From an uncultured Prevotella sp. (GTDB taxonomy: Bacteria > Bacteroidota > Bacteroidia > Bacteroidales > Bacteroidaceae): DNA of 64,000 bases. The notes under the pieces are model-generated. The model was not told where the DNA came from and made no database searches. It saw only the letters and a list, made by a program, of their open reading frames with translations. This document shows, in pieces, positions 52,405-62,017 of this stretch. A program made the translations under genes and the position numbers. The first letter of the stretch is position 1; each line of letters begins with the position of its first letter. Where the stretch lies: assembly GCA_947169185.1 (NCBI GenBank), contig CAMVOS010000001.1, forward strand, positions 1-64,000. The letters run 5' to 3'.

Positions 52405-53235
52405 TTAAGCCTCGTTGTGAGTTGAATCGTAGGTAGATGCGATGGTGTAACCAATCTCGTCGAGTGCGTAGGTCAGCTTGTCGATCTTGTTAGAGAAGAA
52501 GTTGTAAACAACGGTAGCAACCCAAGAGGTCAAAATACCAGATGCTGTGTTCACAAGGGCCTCAGAAATACCAGCAGACAGAGCCATAGAGTCAGCACCA
52601 CCACCAGCAGACAGAGCCTGGAACGAACCGATCATACCGAGCACAGTACCGAACAGAGCGGTCAGGGTACCCAGAGATACGATGGTAGCAACCATAGGCA
52701 TGTTCATCTGAAGGGTAGGCATCTCGAGCTGAGTAGCCTCCTCGTGAGCCTGCTGGATCTTAGCGATCTTGGCAGCCTTCTTCAGTGTGTCGTCGGTCTC
52801 AACGGTCTGGTACATGTTGATAGAAGCCATCACCACGTTACCAACAGTGCCCTGCATCTTGTTGCAGAGATCCTTTGCCTTAGCGAAGTCCTGAGCCTTG
52901 ATGGCGTTCTTAACCTCAGCGGTGAACTTGGCAAGGTTCATCTTACCAGAAGCGGTCTTGATAGCGAAGAAGCGCTCGATACCGAGGCAGATCACAGTGA
53001 AGAGCAGGGTCAGGATCAGACCTACCACGAAACCTCCCTTATACACTGTACCCAGCAGGTTTGCGGGATGACCAGAACGGTCGCCACCGATGAAGTTATC
53101 GGGGTTACCCATTACGAAATACCATACACTGTAACCAGCGATAGCACAGATAACGAGGATGATCCAAGCGTCTTTCATTCCCTTGAAGCCCGAACTTTTC
53201 TTGGCTGGGGCTGCAGCCTTTGCATTTGTTGCCAT
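52405..53235 (-). CDS. exbB: ExbB/TolQ/MotA-family proton channel protein
   Basis: A 276-residue membrane protein with three hydrophobic segments (about 25-45, 70-95, 165-230). The late pair contains the MotA/TolQ/ExbB signature: TLQMNMPMVATIVSLGTLTALFGTVLGMIGSFQAL, followed by ISEALVNTASGILTSWVATVVYNFF (quoted in pieces). It forms the proton channel with ExbD. The N-terminus is Lys/Ala-rich (AKAAAPAKKSSG). First gene of the Ton operon; its promoter box lies about 100 bp upstream. Confidence 0.93.
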   Translation of the reverse strand: MATNAKAAAPAKKSSGFKGMKDAWIILVICAIAGYSVWYFVMGNPDNFIGGDRSGHPANLLGTVYKGGFVVGLILTLLFTVICLGIERFFAIKTASGKMNLAKFTAEVKNAIKAQDFAKAKDLCNKMQGTVGNVVMASINMYQTVETDDTLKKAAKIAKIQQAHEEATQLEMPTLQMNMPMVATIVSLGTLTALFGTVLGMIGSFQALSAGGGADSMALSAGISEALVNTASGILTSWVATVVYNFFSNKIDKLTYALDEIGYTIASTYDSTHNEA

Positions 53236-53337
53236 AAAATAAATAATTTTTTAGTTATTAAAGAAATTAAGTTTGTAATATGTTTCTTGTATTTGTTTTT
53301 TCAGCTATTTCTTGTAATCTTGTTTAGAATGTTTCGG

Positions 53338-53345
53338 CAAAGATA
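53338..53345 (-). promoter_or_regulatory. -7 promoter box of the Ton operon
   Basis: TATCTTTG on the minus strand, with a roughly 95-nt AT-rich leader before the ExbB gene. Confidence 0.5.
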
Positions 53346-53406
53346 AGAAATTAGGGCGTATTTCTCGCCTAATTAAGAACTTTTAACTTGATATTTCTCA
53401 ATTTTT

Positions 53407-54603
53407 CTATTTTAGGAGTCCTAATACGTCCTTAATCCTACGCATTGCCTCAATAATATTCTCATCGCTGGTGGCATAGCTCATGCGGAAACAAGCGGGG
53501 TCGCCAAAGGCATCGCCACCCACGGTGGCTACATGGCCTTTCTCCAAAAGATACATGGCCAAATCGGTAGAATTTCCGATGGTTCCGCCATCGGGTGTCT
53601 GCTTTCCGTAGAATGACGAGCACTTGGGGAAGAGGTAGAAAGCTCCCTCGGGTACGTTGACCTCCAAGCCAGGAATCTCTTTTGCCAGACGGACAATGAG
53701 GTCGCGACGGCGCTCAAAGGCCTGACGCATCTCCTCGACACACTCCTGACTGCTGGTATATGCAAACTCTGCAGCCTTCTGGCTGACGCTGCATGGACCG
53801 CTGGTATACTGTCCCTGCAACTTGTTGCAACCCTTGACAATCCATTCGGGAGCGGCAATATAGCCAATGCGCCAGCCCGTCATGGCATAAGCTTTCGATA
53901 CACCATTGACGATAATGGCACGTTCCTTCATACCAGGGAACTGGGCTATCGACTGATGTTTACCGATATAGTTAATGTGCTCGTATATTTCGTCTGCGAG
54001 AACAAAAAGGTCGTCATGAGCCAGAATGACCTTAGCCAGCGACTCCAGCTCGTCCTTCGAATACACGCTGCCCGTAGGATTGCTGGGCGAACAGAGGATG
54101 AGCAGGCGGGTCTTGGGCGTGATGGCTGCCTCCAGCTGGGCTGGCGTCATCTTGAAGTTCTGTTCGAAACCAGCCTCGACGATGACAGGATTGCCGCCTG
54201 CTAGCAGAACCATCTGGGGATAGCTGACCCAATAGGGAGCAGGAATGATGACCTCATCACCAGGGTTCACCAATGCCATCACAGTGTTGCAGACACTTTG
54301 TTTGGCACCATTCGATACCAGTATTTCGGCAGGTGTATAGTGCAACTGGTTCTCGCGCTCTAACTTGCGTGCAATAGCCTGACGCAGATCGGGATAGCCG
54401 GGGACGGGCGAGTATCTTGAATAATTCTCGTCGATAGCCAGCTTAGCAGCCTGCTTGATGTGGTCGGGGGTATTGAAATCGGGCTCGCCAACACTCATGT
54501 TAATCACGTCAATACCCTGAGCTTTCATCTCAGAGCTTTTCTGTGACATTGCCAGCGTAGCGGAAGGGGCAAGTCTTTGCAAACGATCAGATAATTGTGC
54601 CAT
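53407..54603 (-). CDS. aspC: Pyridoxal-phosphate aminotransferase class I, aspartate aminotransferase type
   Basis: A 398-residue cytoplasmic enzyme of fold type I. NMSVGEPDFNTPDHI and YSPVPGYPDLRQAIA are in the substrate-binding region, GAKQSVCNTVMALVNPGDEVIIP holds the cofactor phosphate, and CSPSNPTGSVYS the conserved Asn/Pro. The Schiff-base lysine is in NGVSKAYAMTGWRIGY (about residue 235), and FRMSYATSDENI carries the carboxylate-binding Arg. This is the aspartate/prephenate aminotransferase subgroup, interconverting aspartate and oxaloacetate. Start at 54603 was chosen because an upstream in-frame GTG/ATG extension lies within the promoter region. Confidence 0.9.
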   Translation of the reverse strand: MAQLSDRLQRLAPSATLAMSQKSSEMKAQGIDVINMSVGEPDFNTPDHIKQAAKLAIDENYSRYSPVPGYPDLRQAIARKLERENQLHYTPAEILVSNGAKQSVCNTVMALVNPGDEVIIPAPYWVSYPQMVLLAGGNPVIVEAGFEQNFKMTPAQLEAAITPKTRLLILCSPSNPTGSVYSKDELESLAKVILAHDDLFVLADEIYEHINYIGKHQSIAQFPGMKERAIIVNGVSKAYAMTGWRIGYIAAPEWIVKGCNKLQGQYTSGPCSVSQKAAEFAYTSSQECVEEMRQAFERRRDLIVRLAKEIPGLEVNVPEGAFYLFPKCSSFYGKQTPDGGTIGNSTDLAMYLLEKGHVATVGGDAFGDPACFRMSYATSDENIIEAMRRIKDVLGLLK

Positions 54604-54629
54604 ATTTTTCTTGTTGTCTGAAATTCCGT

Positions 54630-54638
54630 GCAAAAGTA
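54630..54638 (-). promoter_or_regulatory. -7 promoter box of the aminotransferase gene
   Basis: TACTTTTGC on the minus strand, about 27 bp before the ATG at 54603. Confidence 0.5.
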
Positions 54639-54702
54639 ATCAAAAAGTTTCTCTTTAGCAAGGAAAAGTATCTTTTTTTTCTTTTTTACTCTGTAATATG
54701 CA

Positions 54703-56196
54703 TTATTTGTTCAACTGTCGAACGTATTTGACAGGCTCGCCATTGCCTTTCAGCGCATCAGCAAAATGTTGTGGACGGATAGTGACGGGACCATGCATGA
54801 ATTCAGGAATATTGTAGCTTCTCATGAACTGACGGTGATAATCAGGATCAGCGCATGGCAACTCAAAGGGCTTCGAGGCATGTCCGTCCTTGTCGATATG
54901 TGCGAAGAAAGGTCGGGTGTAGGTGCCGTCATAACGTCGGCTGCTAAAGACTACCCATCGTCCGTTGCTTGACCACGAGTGGTAGCTCTCGACATCGGGC
55001 GAGTTGATTTCTTCTATGTTTCGTGCTTCGCCTGTGGTCAAGTCCATCATCCAAAGGTCGGCATCGCGATGCCAGATGTGGAATACGCCGTGATTGCCAA
55101 GGGTGAACATCAGGAAACGGCCGTCTGGCGAGATACGTGGCAGCGTGGCACTCTTACCCATTGCTGCTGCGTCAAAGACCAGCTCACGAGGGCCGAACTG
55201 TAGGCTCTCGGTGTCAAAACTCTTCTTGTAGAGATTGTATTTCACCTCACGGAAGCGGGTAAGGAGTTCTGTGCCATGGTCGATGGTGTCCTGATATTCG
55301 AAATGGGCACTGCAATAGTAGAGCGTCTTACCGTCAGGAGCCCAGAAAGGGAAACACTCGAACTCCGTCGTATCGTTCTCGATGTTTGTCACCTCATTGC
55401 GTTCCACGTCGTAGGCTATCAGGTCGCTTTCCATATCGTAGACCTCAATCTTGTCAGGGTTGGTGACATGGAAAGTCTGTACCGTCTTGTTGGTAGAGTA
55501 GACGATGAGTGGTAACGAAGGATGCCATGTGGGATATACGCCAGCTGAAAGGATGGAATCGCTACGCATGTCGACTTTCTTGATTTTTCCGTCGTAGGCA
55601 ATAACGGTGCCTCCTTGGTGCTGACGGGCATGGAACTGCATGCGATCAGGGTTGTATTGCTGGTAATTGTGACAGTTGATACACTGGCCTTTTGCCGTTT
55701 CCGTACAGAGCATGTTGTCGTAGATGACGCTCTCGTCGTAGTTTTCCAAACAGCGCTGGCTGATAGTCAGGTCTCTATATAAGACGTACGAGGGTGCTAT
55801 CAGACGATAGCTGATGTAAGGTGTGATGGAGTCGGGCGACACGTTGATGACAAAGGGCTTATAGTGTGTCCACTCATCATCGCGCTGGATGTATACATCC
55901 ACGGTAATTGCCTTGCCACTGGCGCTCTCAACCAGTTTCCTCCACTCGCTGGCGTCTGGCTGTACCTTTGTTCCGCCACAAACCACTTCCTCCTGTCCTG
56001 CCGTTAATTTGGCCACGATGCCGTCCGCTTTAGCGCCAGCCTCGAAGGTTAGCGGGGCAATGTTGACGGGTATGGTGATGTTGGTATAGTCCGGGTAGAT
56101 GTATGGTAAATCTCCTGACTCCCGGTACGTCTCAGGTATTTTGTTTCCACAGGCAACGAGGAGCGCTGTGGCTATGATGATAAGTAGTTTCTTCAT
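54703..56196 (-). CDS. PD40/TolB-like beta-propeller lipoprotein with a CxxCH motif
   Basis: A 497-residue lipoprotein; the signal ends in LLVAC (Cys16), so the start is the ATG at 56196 and the upstream in-frame extension overlaps the previous gene. The N-terminal part is a beta domain. About residue 170 it has GQCINCHNYQQ, a CxxCH c-type heme motif. After that come WD40-like PD40 strands: SAGVYPTWHPSLPLIVYSTN, FPFWAPDGKTLYYCSA, LPRISPDGRFLMFTL and YHSWSSNGRWVVFSSRRYDG. Relatives are annotated as cytochrome c biogenesis or TolB-like proteins without proven role. It is the last gene of the LptF/G-RibBA-DUF6057 operon and starts 1 bp from the end of the DUF6057 gene. Confidence 0.72.
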   Translation of the reverse strand: MKKLLIIIATALLVACGNKIPETYRESGDLPYIYPDYTNITIPVNIAPLTFEAGAKADGIVAKLTAGQEEVVCGGTKVQPDASEWRKLVESASGKAITVDVYIQRDDEWTHYKPFVINVSPDSITPYISYRLIAPSYVLYRDLTISQRCLENYDESVIYDNMLCTETAKGQCINCHNYQQYNPDRMQFHARQHQGGTVIAYDGKIKKVDMRSDSILSAGVYPTWHPSLPLIVYSTNKTVQTFHVTNPDKIEVYDMESDLIAYDVERNEVTNIENDTTEFECFPFWAPDGKTLYYCSAHFEYQDTIDHGTELLTRFREVKYNLYKKSFDTESLQFGPRELVFDAAAMGKSATLPRISPDGRFLMFTLGNHGVFHIWHRDADLWMMDLTTGEARNIEEINSPDVESYHSWSSNGRWVVFSSRRYDGTYTRPFFAHIDKDGHASKPFELPCADPDYHRQFMRSYNIPEFMHGPVTIRPQHFADALKGNGEPVKYVRQLNK

Positions 56197-56197
56197 A

Positions 56198-58072
56198 TTA
56201 ATAATAGGTGATATTCCTGAGGAAGAAGTATTCAAAATAGTAGGTATTCCCATAGCGCTGCATGAGATAGTCTCTCATCTGGGGCGTACCCTTGTATTGC
56301 TGCATCATGCTCATGAATCCGTTCAGATTGTCTTTGACGCTCTTGTCGATGGGCAGCTCATGGATGAAGTCCTGTTGTTCGAGGTTGCCGAAAAGCCAAG
56401 CAGCCTCTTGCATGATACGTGGAATGGAACGGGTGGAGGGCAGATTGAGGTATGTTTCGAAGCGAGGCCAGAAAGTCTGCGGCTCCCTTGTCCACATGGC
56501 TGCAAGGACTGCCTGTTCCTGGAAATAGGGATCGTCAGAATCATGTTCAGACAGCAGAGTCATCAGGTTTTTCTCAACATAGTTGTTTCCCATACTCTGG
56601 ACGTCGTCATAGTGCATCATGTGGGTGATGGGGCCCGTTTCAGGGTCTTGGGCCAACTGGTCGGAGTAGTACATGAGCTTCTCCATGTGGTTAGCCCACT
56701 CACCGTAGAACATGGTTTCCCTGAGCAGGTCCAGATATTTTTTTGTAGCCTGCGATTCCTTGCTGAACAAGGCAGTTCTGGCCAGATACTGTAACAGTTC
56801 GACGTTCCACGACAGTTCGACGCCTTCCTCCATGCATTGGCGGTGGCACTCGTTCATGACACCATATTGGTAATAGATCATCTTGCCTACGACATTGTAC
56901 ATGTAGATAGGCAACGGTGTGTTGCTGCGTTTGGAACCTTTACGGAAGTCGTACATCTCATCACACTGACGTCCCAAACGGCTGAGTGCCAGATTATGCA
57001 TCATAACGATGGCACGTGTTGGTTCGCAGTCTTGTTTCTTGCCCTCCTCAAGCACACCATCCCAGTCGGCTCTCTCAATGCAGCGCTGCATGCGCAGTTC
57101 GTGGTGGAAGTTGTTATCCTTGTACCAGAAATGGTAGACTCCGAACACGAGAATAACAAGCAAGATGCCTTGTATAGCCCACAGTAGAAGGGGCTTCTTA
57201 GCTTTCGCCTGCTGTTTACCCTTCTTCCCCTTGACATTCTTCGGACTATCCATTGCCACCACTTTGCATGACTCTGGCCATACGCTGCGGAACGTGACAA
57301 CAAATGCCAAATAACATGCTGCCAGCACATAATACGGTATCATGCTGACGGCATTGTCTTTAAGGGCGTAATAAGGAAGGGCAGTGCGATAGATGTCGGT
57401 GATGTTTGTCTGATGATAGACGTAACGGTAGAAGAACAGGGGCGTTGCTACAACAGCCAGTACTGCTACGAGCGCAAGTATGGCATTCTGTGTACGGTTC
57501 TTGTTGAGTCGCCAGGTCCACACGCTCATGAGTAAGGTGGCTGCTAAACCGTAGATGCCCATCAACGGATAGCTGGCCAAAGTAGCGAGCATGATGAAAC
57601 CTATGCGTAGCCATAACTTTTCAGGCAGTTCGCGGAATGCCCATAACAAGGCTGTGGCAGCTGTAGTTCCGATGGTGGCTACGAAAAAGAAGCCTTGCAG
57701 CTGCATGTAGTAGATGCCGTAGCCAATGGTCATATTGGCTGTCAGCAGGATAGCTACGGGAATCAGTGCAAGGATGTTCCATCTGTCTGGCAGACAAAAT
57801 GCACGCTTGACGAGCCACATGAGTAGCAACCACCAGCTGCAAAGCATGAGAATACCCAGCCAAGGGTGGTAGAAAAACTGTGTGAAGAATGAGCCCAGAT
57901 ATGAGAGCATGCCTCCAGACACGACCATCTGCTGCTTGAAGAACAACGTTGAAAACAAAAAGAGATCATACTGTTGTATCTTCCATAGCAGGTCGGACTC
58001 TACAATGATTAAGGCGATGGCGATAACCAGCAACGCTCCTAACCACAGTGCTAATGGTTTGATTCTTTTCAT
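56198..58072 (-). CDS. DUF6057-type polytopic membrane protein
   Basis: A 624-residue protein. About nine to ten hydrophobic segments fill residues 8-320, including one before the lysine-rich linker KGKKGKQQAKAKK (about 275-290) and one after it. The C-terminal 300 residues are soluble and helical, with a repeat-like plan (ARTALFSKESQATKKYLDLL, QEAAWLFGNLEQQDF) that suggests TPR-like packing. I recognise it only as a conserved Bacteroidota family that usually sits beside PD40-type lipoproteins. Its start shares one base with the ribBA stop (TAATG), so it is translationally coupled. Function unknown. Confidence 0.7.
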   Translation of the reverse strand: MKRIKPLALWLGALLVIAIALIIVESDLLWKIQQYDLFLFSTLFFKQQMVVSGGMLSYLGSFFTQFFYHPWLGILMLCSWWLLLMWLVKRAFCLPDRWNILALIPVAILLTANMTIGYGIYYMQLQGFFFVATIGTTAATALLWAFRELPEKLWLRIGFIMLATLASYPLMGIYGLAATLLMSVWTWRLNKNRTQNAILALVAVLAVVATPLFFYRYVYHQTNITDIYRTALPYYALKDNAVSMIPYYVLAACYLAFVVTFRSVWPESCKVVAMDSPKNVKGKKGKQQAKAKKPLLLWAIQGILLVILVFGVYHFWYKDNNFHHELRMQRCIERADWDGVLEEGKKQDCEPTRAIVMMHNLALSRLGRQCDEMYDFRKGSKRSNTPLPIYMYNVVGKMIYYQYGVMNECHRQCMEEGVELSWNVELLQYLARTALFSKESQATKKYLDLLRETMFYGEWANHMEKLMYYSDQLAQDPETGPITHMMHYDDVQSMGNNYVEKNLMTLLSEHDSDDPYFQEQAVLAAMWTREPQTFWPRFETYLNLPSTRSIPRIMQEAAWLFGNLEQQDFIHELPIDKSVKDNLNGFMSMMQQYKGTPQMRDYLMQRYGNTYYFEYFFLRNITYY

Positions 58073-59283
58073 TACTTCAGATGTAACTGGTGACCCATAC
58101 GGTCTTTCTTTGTCTGCAGATAGCGCAGGTTGTATTCGTTGGGTGTGGTCTCAATGCCTACATTCTCAACAATTTCAAGTCCGTAGCCTTCCAAACCGAC
58201 ACGCTTGACGGGATTGTTGGTCATGAGGCGCATCTTCTGGACACCCAGCAGACGCAGTATCTGTGCGCCACAGCCATAGTCGCGCTCGTCGGGCTTGAAT
58301 CCCAGATGTATGTTGGCGTCGACGGTGTCAAGGCCTTGTTCTTGCAACTTATAAGCGGCTATCTTGTTCATCAAACCGATGCCACGACCTTCTTGTTGCA
58401 TGTAGACGATGACACCACGACCTTCCTGCTCAATCATCTGCATAGCCTTGTGCAACTGTTCGCCACAGTCGCAACGCTTAGAGCCAAGGATGTCGCCAGT
58501 CATACACGACGAGTGGACGCGCACCAATATGGGGTCGCTCTCCTTCCATTCTCCCTTGATAAGTGCCATATGCTCCAGTCCGTTGCTCTTCTGGCGGAAG
58601 GGAATCAGACGGAAATGGCCGTAGTCGGTGGGCATGTCTACCTCCTCTCCCATCTCGACAATGCTCTCTTTTTGCAGACGGTAGGCTATCATGTCTTTGA
58701 TGGTGATAATCTTCAAATCGTGCTTTTGGGCAAACTCCACAAGCTGTGGCATTCGTGCCATCGTACCATCTTCGTTCATGATTTCTATCAGTGCACCTGC
58801 AGGGTACAGACCCGTCATTTTGCAAAGGTCGATGGCTGCCTCCGTATGTCCGGAACGGCGTAGCACACCATTGTCCTGGGCATATAGTGGACTGATATGG
58901 CCTGGACGCCCGAAGGTCTTGGCTGTCGAATTCGGATCGCCCAAAGCGCGGATGGTTGTGGCACGGTCGTGGGCAGAGACACCCGTTGAACAGCCTTCTA
59001 TCTTGTCAACGGTGACCGTAAACGGGGTGCCAAGTAGCGAGGTGTTGTCTTGTACCTGATGGGGCAGTTCCAACTCCTCTGCACGACTGATGGTAACGGG
59101 GGCACACAGCACGCCACGAGCATTCTTCAGCATGAAGTTCACCATTTCGGGGGTTATCTTCTCGGCAGCGCAGATGAGGTCTCCCTCGTTCTCGCGGTCT
59201 TCGTCGTCCACAACGATGACGAATTTTCCCTCACGGAAGTCGTCCAATGCCTCGTCGATAGTATTCAGTTTAAATTGTTCCAT
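58072..59283 (-). CDS. ribBA: RibBA: 3,4-dihydroxy-2-butanone-4-phosphate synthase / GTP cyclohydrolase II
   Basis: A 403-residue bifunctional enzyme that opens riboflavin synthesis from both sides. The N-terminal RibB domain (1-200) has [25 protein letters not shown] and [11 protein letters not shown]. The C-terminal RibA domain (205-403) has [23 protein letters not shown] with the zinc cysteines, [16 protein letters not shown] and [17 protein letters not shown]. Both active sites look intact. It lies 3 bp behind the LptF/G gene and overlaps the DUF6057 gene by one base. Confidence 0.95.
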   Translation of the reverse strand: MEQFKLNTIDEALDDFREGKFVIVVDDEDRENEGDLICAAEKITPEMVNFMLKNARGVLCAPVTISRAEELELPHQVQDNTSLLGTPFTVTVDKIEGCSTGVSAHDRATTIRALGDPNSTAKTFGRPGHISPLYAQDNGVLRRSGHTEAAIDLCKMTGLYPAGALIEIMNEDGTMARMPQLVEFAQKHDLKIITIKDMIAYRLQKESIVEMGEEVDMPTDYGHFRLIPFRQKSNGLEHMALIKGEWKESDPILVRVHSSCMTGDILGSKRCDCGEQLHKAMQMIEQEGRGVIVYMQQEGRGIGLMNKIAAYKLQEQGLDTVDANIHLGFKPDERDYGCGAQILRLLGVQKMRLMTNNPVKRVGLEGYGLEIVENVGIETTPNEYNLRYLQTKKDRMGHQLHLK

Positions 59284-59286
59284 TCC

Positions 59287-61197
59287 TTATACCTTATTTA
59301 TATATGTGGTTTCTATTTTCTTTGTGATAGTCTGATTGGCTTTTGTGATGACCTTCAGGTCGCGATATAAGCGCAGGCGGAATCGCAACATGCGGATATA
59401 GAAGAAGATGCCTGCGGGCACTACTAGTCCTGTGATGATGTTCAGCCACTTCCTGCGGAAAGGACGCGTATGGGCATGGGTCGCCAGAATGGGATAAGTG
59501 TTCACCTCGTTCAGTATCACCTTGTCGCGTGTGTTCGACAGGTCTTCGATGACACTCTCTAACGTGTCGCTGATACGGCTGATGGCCTGATCGTCACCAG
59601 GACGGAAGAACACCTTGATGGGGTTGGGCCAGTCGCGCAACCTATGCTCTTGCGTATATTGCTCGATATCGCTGGTAATCTGTCTGAGCATGACGGCATC
59701 CTGTGCGTAGTCGGGTGTTTCGATAATGACCTCCTTGCCAATATTCGGACGTTTCTGACGTAGTCCTAACATGCGCATCATCAGTGACTTATACAGGTCA
59801 ACATTGAATACAACCGAGTCGTTGTTGGCCTTGTAGGTGAAGAAAAAGGCGATAGGTGACAGCACCGCCGTACCGAGGAATTTGCCGAACCATACCGTCC
59901 AGTTGTCATCGCGTGCCATCTTCATGCCGGTATTGTCTAAGATGTAGAACACGATGAATACCAATACTGAGATGATTACTGGTACACCCAGTCCACCCTT
60001 GCGGATGATGGCACCCAGTGGCGCCCCGATAAAGAAGAATATCAGACAGCTCAGCGACAGCGTAAATTTGTTGATAGCCTCCATCTGGTGCAAACGTTCT
60101 TCGGTGTTCAGATAGTCGGAATAGTCCGACTTGAACTCCAAGTCGTTCAGCGCTGCCTTGGCGTCATTTGCAGCCATCTGCAACACGCTTTGTTTCTGCT
60201 CTCCAGGCAACTGCAGGTAGATGGCATCAAAATTATGATCGGTTTTGGCCACTTCTTTCAGCACCTTCAGAGAGTCTTCCTTGCTCAGGTGAGGAACATG
60301 GAAGGTAGAGTAAGTGGACTCCTTGTAATATTGGTGTCCTACCGAGTCATTGAACTCGCGAATGGAGTCCAAATCATGCATGATCTTGCTCAGTCCCTTC
60401 GAACGGGCGTCAGAGGCGATACCACTCGCTTCGGCCATGTCGAATCCGCTGTCAAAATCGAGGACTATGCGCTTTGTCGAGAAGGTCTCACGACGATAGG
60501 GCACATTGGCTGCTACGCCCATACCCCCCTGTCGCATATTCTCAAACCACTCGCCACTATACAACGTCAGCAGCATGTGTTTCTTCTCTTCGGTAGCCTG
60601 TATGCGTCCGGAGTCGGCTAGAATAACCGCAGCATCCTCGTAACCGCCATTCATGCGATATATCATGATGCCGTAGAGCATACCTTTCTCCACGTCTTTC
60701 TTCTGTACATAGAGGTTCGAACCAGGTATGCCATCATAAAAGATGCCCTCAGGAATCTCTACTTCCGGATTCTTCTGCTTCATCGATATCAGTAGCTGGC
60801 GGAACGAGATGAAGGCCTTCGGACCTATCACTTCCTGGAAGTAGAACGACATCAGCGTGATACCTATCGTGATGACTATCAGCGAACGCATCGACTGCAA
60901 CAACGAGATGCCTGCTGCCTTGATGGCTGTCAGTTCTGAACTCTCGCCAAGGTTACCGAAAGCTATCAGCGAACTCAACAAAATGGCTAATGGGAAAGCT
61001 TGGGGCATCAGCATGATACCCATATACCAGAAAAACTGGGCCAGCACGTCCAGCGACAGTCCCTTGCCTATCAGCTCGTCAACATAACGCCACAAGAACT
61101 GCATCATCAGCACAAACTGGCAGATGAAAAAGGTGGCAATAAACAGCAGACCGAACTGTTTAGCTATAAATATGTCTAATTTCTTTATTCGAAACAT
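59287..61197 (-). CDS. LptF/LptG (YjgP/YjgQ) family lipopolysaccharide export permease
   Basis: A 636-residue inner-membrane protein. The LptF/G plan is clear: the start [70 protein letters not shown], a periplasmic jelly-roll (about 130-270), then [27 protein letters not shown] and later membrane helices (quoted in pieces). These proteins pass LPS from LptB2 to LptC in the periplasm. The extra C-terminal 180 residues, partly cytoplasmic, are longer than in E. coli LptF/G (about 360), but this size is common in Bacteroidota. First gene of the operon; the promoter TAATTTTGC (61208-61216) leaves almost no leader. Confidence 0.85.
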   Translation of the reverse strand: MFRIKKLDIFIAKQFGLLFIATFFICQFVLMMQFLWRYVDELIGKGLSLDVLAQFFWYMGIMLMPQAFPLAILLSSLIAFGNLGESSELTAIKAAGISLLQSMRSLIVITIGITLMSFYFQEVIGPKAFISFRQLLISMKQKNPEVEIPEGIFYDGIPGSNLYVQKKDVEKGMLYGIMIYRMNGGYEDAAVILADSGRIQATEEKKHMLLTLYSGEWFENMRQGGMGVAANVPYRRETFSTKRIVLDFDSGFDMAEASGIASDARSKGLSKIMHDLDSIREFNDSVGHQYYKESTYSTFHVPHLSKEDSLKVLKEVAKTDHNFDAIYLQLPGEQKQSVLQMAANDAKAALNDLEFKSDYSDYLNTEERLHQMEAINKFTLSLSCLIFFFIGAPLGAIIRKGGLGVPVIISVLVFIVFYILDNTGMKMARDDNWTVWFGKFLGTAVLSPIAFFFTYKANNDSVVFNVDLYKSLMMRMLGLRQKRPNIGKEVIIETPDYAQDAVMLRQITSDIEQYTQEHRLRDWPNPIKVFFRPGDDQAISRISDTLESVIEDLSNTRDKVILNEVNTYPILATHAHTRPFRRKWLNIITGLVVPAGIFFYIRMLRFRLRLYRDLKVITKANQTITKKIETTYINKV

Positions 61198-61207
61198 ATT
61201 TCGGCCT

Positions 61208-61216
61208 GCAAAATTA
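61208..61216 (-). promoter_or_regulatory. -7 promoter box of the LptF/G-ribBA operon
   Basis: TAATTTTGC on the minus strand, ending about 10 bp before the ATG at 61197. Confidence 0.5.
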
Positions 61217-61341
61217 CATAAAAAACCACGAATTACACTAATTTTACGAATTTTTTAATCTTTTGTAAGGCTTAATTCGTTTTATTCGTGAAATTCTTTG
61301 ACCCGAAAGTGCAAAGTACTTTGTAATCGTGGTCGTTTTCG

Positions 61342-61740
61342 TTAGAATCCGCTGACGCGATGCAACCGTTCAAAGTTGTCATCCCAAATACCCCGCAGGT
61401 CTTCCTCTTCATCGTCATCAGCAGCAAAGTCGGTGATTAGCAGACTCAACATGCCCGTCACGTCACTTTCTTCAATCCTAATCTCCCAATAGGCTTCGGG
61501 CGTGTCCTCATGGTAGTCCCACATCATGCGAATATAGTTCTGCTTTTCTTTTTCCAGTATGCGCGACGTCTTTGTGTCGCGTTCCGTCCATGGGTGACCC
61601 CATGTGAACGTCATAGAGTCTTCTTCTTCGATGACTTTGTCGGCCAACCACTTTTGGAGTCCTGCCGCATTGCTAATCATATCCCACACTAATTTTGTCG
61701 ATTTCGTGCTCAGCGGGTATTCTAAGGTAAGTTTTTGCAT
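61342..61740 (-). CDS. START-like (SRPBCC/AHSA1-type) domain protein
   Basis: A 132-residue soluble protein of the Bacteroidota START-like family. It has a helix-grip fold pattern: WDMISNAAGLQKWLADKVIEEEDSMTFTWG, YIRMMWDYHEDTPEAYWEIRI, then an acidic turn DFAADDDEEED and a C-terminal helix IWDDNFERLHRVSG. The fold forms a hydrophobic pocket, but the ligand and role of this family are unknown. It stands alone between the LptF/G operon and the tRNA. The acidic cluster near 105-115 is a striking local feature. Confidence 0.78.
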   Translation of the reverse strand: MQKLTLEYPLSTKSTKLVWDMISNAAGLQKWLADKVIEEEDSMTFTWGHPWTERDTKTSRILEKEKQNYIRMMWDYHEDTPEAYWEIRIEESDVTGMLSLLITDFAADDDEEEDLRGIWDDNFERLHRVSGF

Positions 61741-61832
61741 AGTTTTTTTATTTATAGATTAGTAATGTTGTCTAATGACACTGCAAAAATACAAAAAAAT
61801 ATCCGTAATCCAAGCATTTTTTTGAAGAAAAG

Positions 61833-61864
61833 TTTTGGAAGTACGAAAAAAAGTATTACCTTTG
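61833..61864 (+). promoter_or_regulatory. Promoter of the tRNA gene
   Basis: TTTTG (61833-61837) and TACCTTTG (61857-61864) are 19 bp apart, a full match to the Bacteroidota primary promoter. The tRNA starts about 20 bp later. Confidence 0.75.
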
Positions 61865-61884
61865 CACCCGCAAAACGCAAAAAT

Positions 61885-61958
61885 GGCGGGGTAGCTCAGC
61901 TGGTTAGAGCGTCGGATTCATAATCCGGAGGTCGAGGGTTCGGGTCCCCCTCCCGCTA
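61885..61958 (+). tRNA. tRNA with CAT anticodon (tRNA-Met, elongator type most likely)
   Basis: A 74-nt cloverleaf. The acceptor GGCGGGG pairs with TCCCGCT with G-U at both 1-72 and 7-66. The D arm is GCTC/GAGC, the anticodon stem TCGGA/TCCGG with loop TTCATAA, and the T arm GAGGG/CCCCC with one A-C mismatch. The discriminator is A and CCA is not encoded. The anticodon stem lacks the three G-C pairs of initiator tRNA. A CAT anticodon could also be the lysidine-modified tRNA-Ile, which sequence reading alone does not exclude. Confidence 0.9.
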
Positions 61959-61994
61959 CGAAAAACGTCCTGAAGCATGGCTCCAGGGCGTTTT
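61959..61994 (+). terminator. Terminator of the tRNA gene
   Basis: AAAAACGTCCTG and CCAGGGCGTTTTT form a long stem with one G-U pair, ending in a T-run directly behind the tRNA. Confidence 0.85.
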
Positions 61995-62017
61995 TGTTTT
62001 CCTATAACGATAATACT

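Noticed and set aside
61735..61923. ORF ending in GGVAQLVRASDS
   Set aside because: The C-terminal peptide is the familiar false translation of a tRNA 5' half; the region is the tRNA promoter and gene.
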